Source: Helianthus annuus (Eukaryota > Streptophyta > Magnoliopsida > Asterales > Asteraceae). From it: a stretch of 64,000 nt of DNA. Below, piece after piece: positions 42,756 to 53,731 of this stretch (positions are counted from its first letter, which is position 1; each line of letters begins with the position of its first letter). The translations under genes were made by a program, and so were the position numbers. The stretch is taken from contig NC_035433.2 in NCBI RefSeq assembly GCF_002127325.2, positions 88,591,350 through 88,655,349 of the forward strand, written 5' to 3'. A model generated the notes under the pieces. The model was given only the letters and a program-made list of their open reading frames with translations. It was not told where the DNA came from and made no database searches.

Positions 42756-44393
42756 TGATGTGTGCTAAATAGACTATTAAAAACTAACTAAATTAGACTC
42801 TCTAAGCTAGACACTAATAAGCTTTAAATTCTAGACTCGACCTACCACACAATCGGCAAGTGTACCGATCAATGTTGTATAAACTAGGAAGTCCGGATAT
42901 CGAACCACGAGACTCTATTTATCACGTAAACTAGACTCTGACTAGACACTGACAGACACGACTTAACTTGTTTATTTGTTTGGGGGGGGGGGTTACGGAA
43001 AATCTAGGAAATCTATATTAAACTACTAAATTAAACTAGAACTAGACTAGAGACGAACGAAGACTGTGAACTTTACTTATATGAGAACTGGACCACCTAG
43101 ACAAGAATCCTGGATTGTTTTTAAGAAATTACCAATTAAGTTAAATGCACGAGTTATGGAACCGGGATCGTATGATACTAAACCTATTAAGAATCAACGA
43201 GGCCCCTCGACCCTTCTCAAGGAGAAACCTGTGACACTACCTAGGCCGTTAATCCTACCGGTTATTAGACTTCTTCCCAGTTATCTAATTTATTGTGTAA
43301 GTACCCTAATGTTGACCTATTCTTTCCCAATCCTAGATCTAGGGTAGTTTGAAGTAATAGATTTGACTTGATAGACTAATAAGACCGACAGGTAAACCAA
43401 GACATAACCTTTCCCAAGGCCTATCTAAAGCAATTCGCCGGGTAAGACCTACCAATAGCCCCTCACTTCCCAGTTATTAGGACTAGTAGAACACTAAGAC
43501 CTAGCAAATTATCATTAGTTACTTCTAGAGGTTATCGCGCGATTCTCCCTAAAGAATTAAGATCTATTACGTGATATAGGCACTCACCAAGATCTAAACC
43601 CTAGCATGACTCTATGTTGTGATATAGACCGTGACTAAGAATCATACGAAGTAAATAACAATAATAAACTGGATCAAAGCACGCATACACATCAAATCAT
43701 TAAATCAAACCTTTTACAAGACACAATTAATCCATAAACATCGTGCAAATAACGAAAAAGGTAAAATCTTTATATCAATCCAATCATCATAGTCTAGGTG
43801 GTTTAAATGTTTAGCCAAGCATCTTAGTAATCAAACACAAAACGAAATTGTCTAACAAAGAATTCATCGTAACAAAGTTTCAAGAAAGTAATCGTCAAAA
43901 TAAGGGATTAGAAAACCCGATTAAATCTTCGATTCTTCACTCTTGACTCGTACCAATGATTCCCGTGCCTTCAAATCTCCGATTGCCTTCAAAGAATGCT
44001 CCAAGAATGCTTCAAAGTCTCTCCAATTCGTCACCAGGGTTTTCTGTTCAGTTTCTTGGGGATAAAAGTCAACAAACCCTAATCTGGAAGTCAACCCGGT
44101 CAAAATCAAGACCCTCGCGTGACGCGAGGGTGGTGTGGCGTCACGCGGCGCCTCGAAGGTGGAATTCTTTATTTTTTAATTATTTTCTGATTTCCAGCTT
44201 CTCCGACGCGCGTACGAATCCCGTTTTTCTTCCGAACTGCTCGTTTTTCCTCGTTTTTCAACACTTTAAGCTACGGGACCTGAAATCAAAGCTTAACGTC
44301 AGCAGTATCATAGTTCTACCCTAAAACAGACTCAAAACGACTGAAAACTGACCAAAATATACACTATAAACATATGTACTTTTCAGTACATCA
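42756..44393 (-). repeat. TE-E 3' LTR (1638 bp)
   Basis: It is the left-hand copy. It holds a G homopolymer of about 11 (about 42983-42993), and a CGCG word group at 44105-44152. Confidence 0.95.
44105..44152. repeat. TE-E word group around CGCGTGACGCG
   Basis: CTCGCGTGACGCGAGG is a near-perfect palindrome, followed by GCGTCACGCGGCGCC. It repeats in the other LTR (50571-50618), and a second interior group occurs at 45803-45912 with CGCGCGACGCG, CGCGCTACGCG, CGTGTGACGCGAGG and CGCGCGACGGG. Confidence 0.8.
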
Positions 44394-46213
44394 AACATCC
44401 CCACACTTACTCTTTTTTCGTCCTCGAAAAAGAATTATGCAACGGAATCAGAAACAAACAATTACTCGGGTCAAAAGTATAGGTATAATTAATTAAAACC
44501 AAGATTTTGCGTTAGCCGCGATTGCGAATATACTTATCCCTTTAAACCCGAATCCAATCCTAATCCCTTATCATGTAAATTTAGTTTAAGTGTGGTCAGT
44601 CTACCTAGGGTCTCACGCCAGAATCTACAGTCCACCTACTCCCAACTCAAGCTTATAGGACTAAAAGAACGGTCATTTGACCAATTCCTAACCGTTTTAT
44701 ACCAAGATAAAGAGAGTTTGAAATCAAATCTATATTTTTTCATTTTTTTTCTATTCGTGAAACTAGACGATGCTTTCCCTAACCCAGCGGTATTCCGACT
44801 GTAGAGTCACTATCCCCAATCACAGATTACATAGGTTTCGGTACTTTTATTCGGCAAGTCGATTTCACACATCCCAGAGGCATTCCGGCTGTAGAGTCGC
44901 TATCCCCAACTCGGATTACATAGGCCTGTGTTACTTTCATTTAGTTTCTAGCTCACTTTTATTCTATTTTTTTTCTTTTTCAGCGAGATATGATAAAAAG
45001 CTCTAACTATCTTAGCTTATAACGGCATCCCTTATACTATTTTTGCCGGTTTTAGTTTCCCATATTTCCCAGGCGAGAACCCACTAGCAGACCGACAATT
45101 AAGGTATATTAACTCAAAGGGACTTTGAACCAAAACCCGGGCCTATCCACATATCCCAAACTAGACGCAAACTCAGTTTATTATAATCTCATATTATTAT
45201 TATTTGAACCCGAGCAAAAATTTGTTTTTTCTATCATTTTCCGTTTTAATTGCGAACTTCTTTTATTTCGAAAGACATTTTCTATTTTTTTCAATTTTTT
45301 TGGATTTTTCAATTTTTTAATTTTTTTTTTGTTTTTCATAATTAAGACTCAATATTTACATGTATCCCATCCCCACACTTAGAGATTGCATTGTCCCTAA
45401 TGCAAGAACGAAAATACGACTCGACACTACCTAAAAAAAACTGCAAACGAAAAATAAATAAAAATATACAACAACAACAAAAAGGGAAACAACTTAGCTG
45501 GTTAGGACAAAAGTCAGTGCCAGCCGTACGAATCTTGAATCCCACGAACGATCGTATAGCATTTCATTCGCGATCGTTGCCTAGCCTGCTTGAGTTTATC
45601 AATATGGCGGTTCCGAAATCACCCGAATGGATATTGAGTACGGGTGGTACAATCCAGAACCTGCACAATCAAAGCAAAACAGAACCCAACGCAGCACCGA
45701 CTCTAAAAACGACCCAAACCACTAATTTAGACTCAATATACAAACTAAAGGACTCAAAATACAAAATAAAGGCCAAAACACAATTTGAACCGGTTCAAGA
45801 AGGCCTCGCGCGACGCGGTAGGGGTCTCGCGCTACGCGGCGGGCCACAAAGATTTAATTATTGAACCGTTACCCCTCGTGTGACGCGAGGGGGCTAGACG
45901 TCGCGCGACGGGTCGATTTTGGCAGAATGTTTCGTCCAGTTTCACTTCCATGCCTTAGAAAAATTTGTGAAAGTTGCCCAACCCATCCAAAACCCCTCAA
46001 CAATGTTTCTAAGTGTCAAAAGACACTTACCTGGACCTCTTTTCTCATTATTCCCTGCAAATCTTTAGCGATGTACTCCTGCAAACGACTCAAACCACAA
46101 CCAAAGACCCGAAAAACTAACAAAAACGAAACTAACTATTCTAAAAAAAACGGAATATAAACAAATATACAAACTATACAAACTCTACAAACAAGTTGCA
46201 AATTCTCACATAC
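44394..46213 (-). other. TE-E non-coding 3' region
   Basis: After protease (element sense) about 1.8 kb lead to the 3' LTR with no pol. The polypurine tract is GTGTGGGGATGTT (minus strand, 44394-44406). A similar GTGTGGGGATGGG lies at 45366-45378. A 62-bp direct repeat with ATTCCG-CTGTAGAGTC and TCTATCCCC-type core is at 44783-44844 and 44875-44936. Confidence 0.65.
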
Positions 46214-47722
46214 TTATGGAGGATCATGGAGGTGCAGCTCACCTCCAAACATACTCTCGCGGGCTGTAGCACCACTATATGTATAACCCAAATCAAACCG
46301 AAAACCCTTATCTCTTCCAAAACCTCTTAATTCTTCATCTATCGTTTTGAATCTACATTCCCCATATTGAAATCTATCCCCACACTGAGGTTTGCTCAGT
46401 GTCTCAATCCTAGATTCTAAACGCTCCACTCTCTCCTCCAATTCCTCTAACTTTCTATCCGGTGGGTCCCCACACTTAAATTCTGTCACTGACTCTAAAC
46501 TCGCATCACTCACATCCTTCTTCTCATCCCGCTCGTCATTCTCACACTCCCCCACTAACGAAACCAAATGCACTCTGTCACTATGCCCCTTCGGACTCAT
46601 AACCTCAAAAACTACTGATTCCTCGCCCGCTCTAAGTGTGATGGTGCCTAAAGAGACATCTATTAGAGCCTTGGCGGTGTTTAAGAATGGGCGACCTAAA
46701 ATTAACGGTATGTTTTCATCGGCTTCCATGTCTAAAATAACGAAATCGGCCGGAAAAACGAACTTATCCACCTTAACAAGCAAATTCTCAACTATTCCCC
46801 TTGGGTGTTTCACGGACCTATCAGCTAAGGACAATGTCATTCGAGTAGGTGAAAGCTCGCCTAAATCTAGCTTCTCGTAAAGCGAAAAGGGCATTAAATT
46901 AATGCTAGCACCTAGGTCGGCTAAGGCTCTAGTGTTCGTGTTACTACCGAATAGACAAGGAATAGTGAACACACCGGGATCGGTAAGCTTTTCGGGCAAC
47001 TTATTTGAAACGACGGCCGAACACCCTCCATGCAATGGGACATTAGACAACTCACCTAATTTCTCCTTATTCCTAAGAAGGTCCTTCAAAAATTTTGCAT
47101 ATTTTGGCATGGACTGGAGTGCCTCTATAAACGGAAGATTAATCTTCAATTGCTTGAAGATATCTAAGAACTGCCCGTATTCCCTTGAGTATTTTTGATT
47201 CTTAAGACGCGAGGGAAACGGAACATACGCATGATTCACATAGGGTGAAGGTCTCACGTCTATGGGCTTTTTCTCAACTTTCTTCTCACTTTGAGATTCA
47301 CCGGGTTGTGCGGTACTTGCTGGGCTTAGCCTCTTTTGCACTTTGCCGGGAGCCTCCATCTCTATCACTTCATCTATAATGTCTCCATCCTCATCAACCT
47401 CTCTCTCTTCTACGCTCGGGTTCCCTACGGTTCTACCACTGCGAGTGGTAATGGCTTTCACATGAGCATTCGGGTTAGGTTGGGTGTTAGCTGCAAACTG
47501 ACCGGGTAACCTTTCATCTAACTTCCTAGACATATCACTTACAACCCTAGAAAGGTCTTGGACCGCAGCTTGGTGATTCTTAAGCATAAGATCATGTTCA
47601 CTAAGTTTCTTTTGGGTATTTTGATCCCTACCAATTAGTTGACTCATCATGGACTCCATTCTTTCCATGCTACCCCCCCAAATCGAAACTTGAGCCTTGA
47701 CCCGTTTGCACCTGATTATTTG
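46214..47722 (-). CDS. TE-E protease-containing Gag C-terminal frame
   Basis: This frame continues Gag after a seven-G run. It holds a coiled-coil segment (MERMESMMSQLIGRDQ), a charged linker with AITTRSGR, PSPYVNHAYVPFPSRL, and an aspartic protease near residues 255-375 with active site LADLGASINLMPF and flap-region IVENLLVKV, then VILDMEADENIPLILGRPF. Asp-Leu-Gly in place of Asp-Ser/Thr-Gly is normal for Athila. After protease an acidic coiled tail ends at a stop where RT would be expected. About 500 residues are open, with no lesion inside. Confidence 0.85.
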   Translation of the reverse strand, partial: QIIRCKRVKAQVSIWGGSMERMESMMSQLIGRDQNTQKKLSEHDLMLKNHQAAVQDLSRVVSDMSRKLDERLPGQFAANTQPNPNAHVKAITTRSGRTVGNPSVEEREVDEDGDIIDEVIEMEAPGKVQKRLSPASTAQPGESQSEKKVEKKPIDVRPSPYVNHAYVPFPSRLKNQKYSREYGQFLDIFKQLKINLPFIEALQSMPKYAKFLKDLLRNKEKLGELSNVPLHGGCSAVVSNKLPEKLTDPGVFTIPCLFGSNTNTRALADLGASINLMPFSLYEKLDLGELSPTRMTLSLADRSVKHPRGIVENLLVKVDKFVFPADFVILDMEADENIPLILGRPFLNTAKALIDVSLGTITLRAGEESVVFEVMSPKGHSDRVHLVSLVGECENDERDEKKDVSDASLESVTEFKCGDPPDRKLEELEERVERLESRIETLSKPQCGDRFQYGECRFKTIDEELRGFGRDKGFRFDLGYTYSGATARESMFGGELHLHDPP

Positions 47723-49073
47723 ACCCCCCATCCTTGACTTGCCCATTTAGACCCCCACTGAAAAGCGAACCTAGACCTCTATTTGGATTTTGAGCTATTT
47801 GAAAACCAGGAGGTCCATTTGAGCGAAAATTGTTATTATTATTAAAATTATTATTATTATTTCGCCAACCCGACCCAAAATTATTATTATTATTACCACT
47901 AGACTGACCTCTACCAAAACCTCCTCCTAAATAATCACATTGCTCCTCACCAACTAGTAAAGGACATGCACTCGTGTCGTGACCACCTCGACAAAACTCA
48001 CACTTATCAACCTTAGCTCTAATCTCCTTAAGCTCTCGAGTGATGTTTTCCAAAACAGAGGCTAAACTAGGGTCCACGGTGACATGGTTCACCCCTTGGG
48101 CGGGTGCACTAGTAGTGGTATTTGAATTACCACTTTGGTACCTCTGATCGGATCGTGATTGGGATTGAGACTGAGCAAATGCCTCAAAACGCTCTCGACA
48201 CTCAGCCACTGTAAGAATACCCATCATGTGCCCCCCCGCATTAGTGTCGAACCTCTCACGAGTCTCTTGGGTGAGACCGTTATAAAATTTCTCACACAAA
48301 GCCCAATCAGAAAGACCATGCTGGGAGCAACGAGCACAAAGGTTTTGGAAACGCTCCCAAGCAAGGTAGTAAGGCTCGTCGGGCTCCATGCGAAAAGAGT
48401 GGATTTGGTCCCTAAGACGTGCGGCTTTAGCGGGCGGGAAATACTTATTCAAAAAGACTTGACGAAGCCCCGCCCAAGTGGTAAAGGTACCGGTTGGTTG
48501 AGAGTCCAACCAAGTAGCCGCACGGCCGGCTAATGAAAACGGGAAAAGCTGTAAGTAGGTGGCATCGTTGGGTGCACCGCTAAGGCTAAAGGTAGCTAGC
48601 ATCCTAGAGAAACGGTTAATGTGGGCCGGGGCGTCCTCATCATCTCGGCCATGGAATTGGATACTATTGGTGATGGCCTGCATGGCATAAGATGGAATTT
48701 TCCATGAATTTTCATTAACTATGGGTGGAACGGTGATGGGTGAGGCGAGGCCGGTGAAATTTTGGGTGGCTTGCTGATGGACGGTTTGCCTAGGGTTGGC
48801 CATTGGTTCTAAGTTTTCTGAATTACTAGAGGTACTAGAAGTAGGGCTATCGGGTGGTGTAACCTTAGGTGAGGTTTTAGGTGAATGGTTTGGCGAGGTG
48901 GTGGTGTAGGAGGTGGGGTGGGTAACGGGGTGGAATCGAAATTGGGAAAATGAGAAGAGGATGAAGAAGCAACCTGAGGGCCTTGGCCCAATTGAGATGA
49001 TGACTGCTTGACTGGTGGTGGTGGTCCGTGCGAGCGCAGATGTGGCATCCACTACAAGCAAAAACCTGAACAC
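47670..49073 (-). CDS. TE-E Gag
   Basis: Reading from MANPRQTVHQQ (48803) the frame holds the gag fold (IQFHGRDDEDAPAHINRF, LFPFSLAGRAATWLDS, FLNKYFPPAKAARLRDQI), a Cys/His cluster CEFCRGGHDTSAC and Asn-rich GNNNNNFGSG. It ends TAG just past the G run at 47673-47679, where the protease frame takes over. Upstream residues to 49073 are open, but a different frame (49048-48809) seems to hold the true N-terminus with HGPPPPVKQSS. A shift may therefore lie near 48805-48830. Confidence 0.83.
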   Translation of the reverse strand: MFRFLLVVDATSALARTTTTSQAVIISIGPRPSGCFFILFSFSQFRFHPVTHPTSYTTTSPNHSPKTSPKVTPPDSPTSSTSSNSENLEPMANPRQTVHQQATQNFTGLASPITVPPIVNENSWKIPSYAMQAITNSIQFHGRDDEDAPAHINRFSRMLATFSLSGAPNDATYLQLFPFSLAGRAATWLDSQPTGTFTTWAGLRQVFLNKYFPPAKAARLRDQIHSFRMEPDEPYYLAWERFQNLCARCSQHGLSDWALCEKFYNGLTQETRERFDTNAGGHMMGILTVAECRERFEAFAQSQSQSRSDQRYQSGNSNTTTSAPAQGVNHVTVDPSLASVLENITRELKEIRAKVDKCEFCRGGHDTSACPLLVGEEQCDYLGGGFGRGQSSGNNNNNFGSGWRNNNNNFNNNNNFRSNGPPGFQIAQNPNRGLGSLFSGGLNGQVKDGGSNNQVQTGQGSSFDLGG

Positions 49074-49199
49074 AAGAAAAGAAAACAGAAGTTACTACGA
49101 CTCAAGATGAAAATAAAAAAAAACACAAAACAAAATAAAACAAGTAGCACGTATTTGTCACTGAAATCTATCAAAGCTAATGAACGCGATTGCCAAGAG

Positions 49200-49217
49200 T
49201 CCCCGGCAACGGCGCCA
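49200..49217 (-). promoter_or_regulatory. TE-E primer binding site (tRNA-Asp type)
   Basis: Minus strand TGGCGCCGTTGCCGGGGA lies six bases after the LTR end. Confidence 0.92.
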
Positions 49218-49223
49218 AAAACT

Positions 49224-50859
49224 TGATGTGTGCTAAACAGACTATTAAAAACTAACTAAATTAGACTCTCTAAGCTAGACACTAATAAGCTTTAAATTCT
49301 AGACTCGACCTACCACACAATCGGCAAGTGTACCGATCAATGTAGTATAAACTAGGAAGTCCGGATATCGAACCACGAGACTCTATTTATCACGTAAACT
49401 AGACTCTGACTAGACACTGACAGACACGACTTAACTTGTTTATTTGTTTGGGGGGGGGTTACGGAAAATCTAGGAAATCTATATTAAACTACTAAATTAA
49501 ACTAGAACTAGACTAGAGACGAACGAAGACTGTGAACTTTACTTATATGAGAACTGGACCACCTAGACAAGAATCCTGGATTGTTTTTAAGAAATTACCA
49601 ATTAAGTTAAATGCACGAGTTATGGAACCGGGATCGTATGATACTAAACCTATTAAGAATCAACGAGGCCCCTCGACCCTTCTCAAGGAGAAACCTGTGA
49701 CACTACCTAGGCCGTTAATCCTACCGGTTATTAGACTTCTTCCCAGTTATCTAATTTATTGTGTAAGTACCCTAATGTTGACCTATTCTTTCCCAATCCT
49801 AGATCTAGGGTAGTTTGAAGTAATAGATTTGACTTGATAGACTAATAAGACCGACAGGTAAACCAAGACATAACCTTTCCCAAGGCCTATCTAAAGCAAT
49901 TCGCCGGGTAAGACCTACCAATAGCCCCTCACTTCCCAGTTATTAGGACTAGTAGAACACTAAGACCTAGCAAATTATCATTAGTTACTTCTAGAGGTTA
50001 TCGCGCGATTCTCCCTAAAGAATTAAGATCTATTACGTGATATAGACACTCACCAAGATCTAAACCCTAGCATGACTCTATGTTGTGATATAGACCGTCA
50101 CTAAGAATCATACGAAGTAAATAACAATAATAAACCGGATCAAAGCACGCATACACATCAAATCATTAAATCAAACCTTTTACAAGACACAATTAATCCA
50201 TAAACATCGTGCAAATAACGAAAAAGGTAAAATCTTTATATCAATCCAATCATCATAGTCTAGGTGGTTTAAATGTTTAGCCAAGCATCTTAGTAATCAA
50301 ACACAAAACGAAATTGTCTAACAAAGAATTCATCGTAACAAAGTTTCAAGAAAGTAATCGTCAAAATAAGGGATTAGAAAACCCGATTAAATCTTCGATT
50401 CTTCACTCTTGACTCGTACCAATGATTCCCATGCCTTCAAATCTCCGATTGCCTTCAAAGAATGCTCCAAGAATGCTTCAGAGTCTCTCCAATTCGTCAC
50501 CAGGGTTTTCTGTTCAGTTTCTTGGGGATAAAAGTCAACAAACTCTAATCTGGAAGTCAACCCGGTCAAAATCAAGACCCTCGCGTGACGCGAGGGTGGT
50601 GTGGCGTCACGCGGCGCCTCGAAGGTGGAATTCTTTATTTTTTAATTATTTTCTGATTTCCAGCTTCTCCGACGCGCGTACGAATCCCGTTTTTCTTCCG
50701 AACTGCTCGTTTTTCCTCGTTTTTCAACACTTTAAGCTACGGGACCTGAAATCAAAGCTTAACGTCAGTAGTATCATAGTTCTACCCTAAAACAGACTCA
50801 AAACGACTGAAAACTGACCAAAATATACACTATAAACTTATGTACTTTTCAGTACATCA
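49224..50859 (-). repeat. TE-E 5' LTR (1636 bp)
   Basis: It is the right-hand copy, adjacent to the primer site, with the same inverted ends TGATGT/ACATCA. Confidence 0.95.
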
Positions 50860-50864
50860 CCCAT

Positions 50865-52337
50865 TTTGCCATGCGACGTGAAACTTCAGGTCGTCGGAGA
50901 ACGTGTTGGATTCTTTGATCCGTTCGAACCTCAATAGGATGAGCTTGAAAATATCGGCGAAGCCTTCTTGAAGCATGGACCAGTGCCAGAGCTAGCTTTT
51001 CTAAATTTGGATATCTCGTTTCATAATCTTTCAGTGTTCGGCTTACGTAGTAGATGGGGATCTGTGCTCCGATTCGGTGGGCTACTAACACCGCGCTGAT
51101 TGCACCGCGCGATGCGGTCAAGTAAACTGTTAGCACTTCGTCTTCTTCCGGTACGGTGAGGGTTGGCAACGTACCCAGATAGACTTTAAGTTCTTCAAAG
51201 GCTCGTGCAGCTTCTTCGGTCCATTTAAACTCTGATCTGAAACTTTTTCTAAGCACATCCATGAATGGGAGAGATCTATCTACGGCTTTTGACAAGAAAC
51301 GATGGAGAGCGGCCAACCGCCCATTTAAGGACTGGATTTCTTTAACTGACGCTGGAGGCTTCATGGTAAGAACAGCATCAATCTTATCAGGGTTGGCTCG
51401 TAGGCCTCTTGATCCGACCATGACTCCCAGGAACTTCCCCTCTTCTACTCCAAATGTACATTTTTTAGGGTTTAACTTCATGTTGATACTTCGCAGTCGG
51501 GTGAATGTTTCGAGTATATCCTTCAACATGGCCGCTTCGTCGTGACTCTTGATCACGATATCATCGACGTATACTTCTATGTTTCGCTCGATTTAGTCCT
51601 TGAAAGCTTTGTTCATTAAACGCTGGTACGTAGCACCAGCATTTTCTAAGCCGAAAGGCATCTTGGTAAAGCAGTAAACTCCTTCATTGGTAACAAAGGC
51701 TGTCTTGTCCTCGTCTTCGACCGCCATTTGTATCTGGTGGTATCTCTTATAAGCGTCTAGGAAACATTTCAGCCGGAATGTGGCGTCGGAATCAATCTTT
51801 TCATCAATCTCCGGTAATGGAAAAACAATCTTTCGGGCATGCATCATTCAGATCGGTGAAATCGATACACATTCTCCACGTATTGTCCTTCTTTCGTACC
51901 ATAACTGGGTTCGAAACCCATGTTTGGTATCGGACCTCCCGAATAATTCCGGCATCTAGGAGACTCTTTACATATTTGGCAATTGCTTTGGCCCGATCCG
52001 GTGCCATGTGCCTTTTCCTTTGCGCTGTTGGCTTGATTGGCTCCTTTACGTTCAAATGGTGTTGTGCCATAGACCTGGGAACTCCTTGCATATCAGAATG
52101 CTTCCATGCAAAAACGTCAATTGAATTACTCAATAGTTCCCATAGGAGCTTCTTTGTTCGCTTTATCCCCCTTGGTTCGGCAGACCGAAGCATATTGATT
52201 CCAGCCTCGGTGTTCGGATTATTAGTCGCTGCTGGAGATTTTTTTTCATCCTTTACTTCTTTTACGAGATGGGAGAGTTTGCGGATCGTACGGCCAGCAT
52301 TCGTCAGTTGTATGCCCTTTGTCTCGGTGATACTCAC
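50865..52337 (-). pseudogene. TE-D reverse transcriptase (first RNase H included), interrupted by TE-E
   Basis: In element sense RT starts after a deletion that removed protease and joined the Gag end to FAWKHSDMQG. It goes on with NPVMVRKKDNTWRMCIDF, LNDACPKD, DAYKRYHQIQM and MPFGLENAGATYQ, then KKCTFGVEEGKFLG and the connection/RNase H part (SAVLVAHRIG, YPNLEKLALALVHASRR). The Asp-Asp box lies across a stop and frame change at 51590-51560. The frame is cut at 50864 by TE-E. At least three breaks are visible: near 51847, 51593 and within the D-D region. Confidence 0.88.
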
Positions 52338-53672
52338 AATACTTCTTAGAATGCTTGTCCGAGGTAGGCCGTTGCTTCGATGGTGTAGGAAACCAGGTGG
52401 TTTCCGTACTAAGGATCTCGCTCGGCGATTTGGTTAGCCCGGAGAAGGTGTTGAAACGCACGTTTCCAGTTCGGAAACTGCTTCGGTAGGACTTCTGGTA
52501 CGGCCCACGATTTCTACTCCAATTGTTGCTTCTATCTTTCGGTGGTGACGCGTTCCGTCTCCACTATGCGGTTCGGGCCTTAGCATTCTTTGTCGCTGTT
52601 TCATTCGGTTGACCACAGGCGCTTTTTCCTCGCACAAAAGCTCTGGCCCGTTACATAAGTATTTCCATTGTTTTCGGAAGATCTTCGTGGAGCTTTTCTA
52701 CGAGCTGATTGTTTCAGACTCCGTGACAGAATCCGGAAACACGGAGCTGGTCAACCGCCCCACTTATCTGCATGCTCTCCCGATTGAAACGATCGATAAA
52801 GTCTTCCACGGACTCTCCATCGCGGCGTTTTATGTGGTGAACTTCAGTGATGTCCTTCTTGCAGCGACGCTGCTGACAGAAATTTTGCAAGAACATACGC
52901 CGGAAGTCTTCAAAATGATCAATTGACCCTTCTAGCAAACCGTCGAACCACACCCTTGCTGACCCAGTAAGAGTCTGAGCAAACATGTGACACCATGCTG
53001 GCATGGGCCATTGTTCGACCTTAGCTTCTCCGGCGAAGGCAAACATATGATCGTCCGGGTCAGACGTGCCATCATAAAATTTTAACGTTGGGGGCATCTT
53101 CAATTTTCCCGGGAGCGGCGCATTACAATCCTTAGCGTGAATTTTGACTGAGAAGTCATAGACGTAGGATGATACGACATGATTAGCTCCTGATCCTGAG
53201 GGTTTAGACCCATAGATCCCTGGCGAAACAGGTCATTGAGACCGTTATTTATCGGAGCACTCGTAAGCGAGGAAAATTGTGCAACACATGTTATGGGAGT
53301 GGAGATTATAGAACTTACCGTAGATCCAGAGGTGAAAGCTCCGACGAAGACGGGATTAGCCCCTGGATAGACACTGTTGAACAAGTTCATTCGGAGACTC
53401 TGTAACATTTCTTCTTGTAGTAAGTCGGCATTCCGCAGAAGGAAAGCGTTGTCGAAACTAGGCAGCGGCGTGACAACTGGAGCAGTAACAGATGGCGTGG
53501 TGACAGAGCTCGCGATTGCAGAACTTGCGGGTGGAGGTACTGTTGCTGATCCTACCATAACTGCAGAAGTAGCAACTGCTGCAGGAACAGTTGTTAAAGG
53601 TGCAACACTTCCTTCCCAAATGTCGCTATAAGACGGGAAAGTGCTTGTAGAGACAGCTGTTGTTGATTCCAT
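52246..53672 (-). pseudogene. TE-D gag, broken
   Basis: From ATG 53672 a Ser/Thr/Val-rich N-terminus is read. After a frame change near 53110 the Tat gag core follows: LKFYDGTSDPDDHMFAF, PAWCHMFAQTLTGSARVWF, FCQQRRCKKDITEVHHIKRR and VEDFIDRFNRE. Another break at 52714 is followed by a Cys/His motif CEYHRDKGHTTDEC (52340-52300). The final part is fused by deletion to RT. Confidence 0.87.
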
Positions 53673-53717
53673 AATTGCGAATGAACAGGATTAACAAAGC
53701 GAATTGTGTGAATTCGA

Positions 53718-53730
53718 GGGGATGGCACCA
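53718..53730 (-). promoter_or_regulatory. TE-D primer binding site candidate
   Basis: Minus strand TGGTGCCATCCCC lies one base after the 5' LTR end. The matching tRNA cannot be named with confidence. Confidence 0.6.
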
Positions 53731-53731
53731 C

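Larger units (their letters stand above)
42756..50859 (-). mobile_element. TE-E: Athila-like gag-pro element nested in TE-D RNase H
   Basis: LTRs of 1638 and 1636 bp (42756-44393, 49224-50859) start TGATGT and end ACATCA, flanked by CCCAT (42751-42755, 50860-50864). I count ten substitutions, plus a G-run length change. The primer site TGGCGCCGTTGCCGGGGA on the minus strand is the tRNA-Asp type used by Athila. Only gag and protease are encoded. RT, RNase H, integrase and any third ORF are absent, so it is non-autonomous. Confidence 0.94.
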
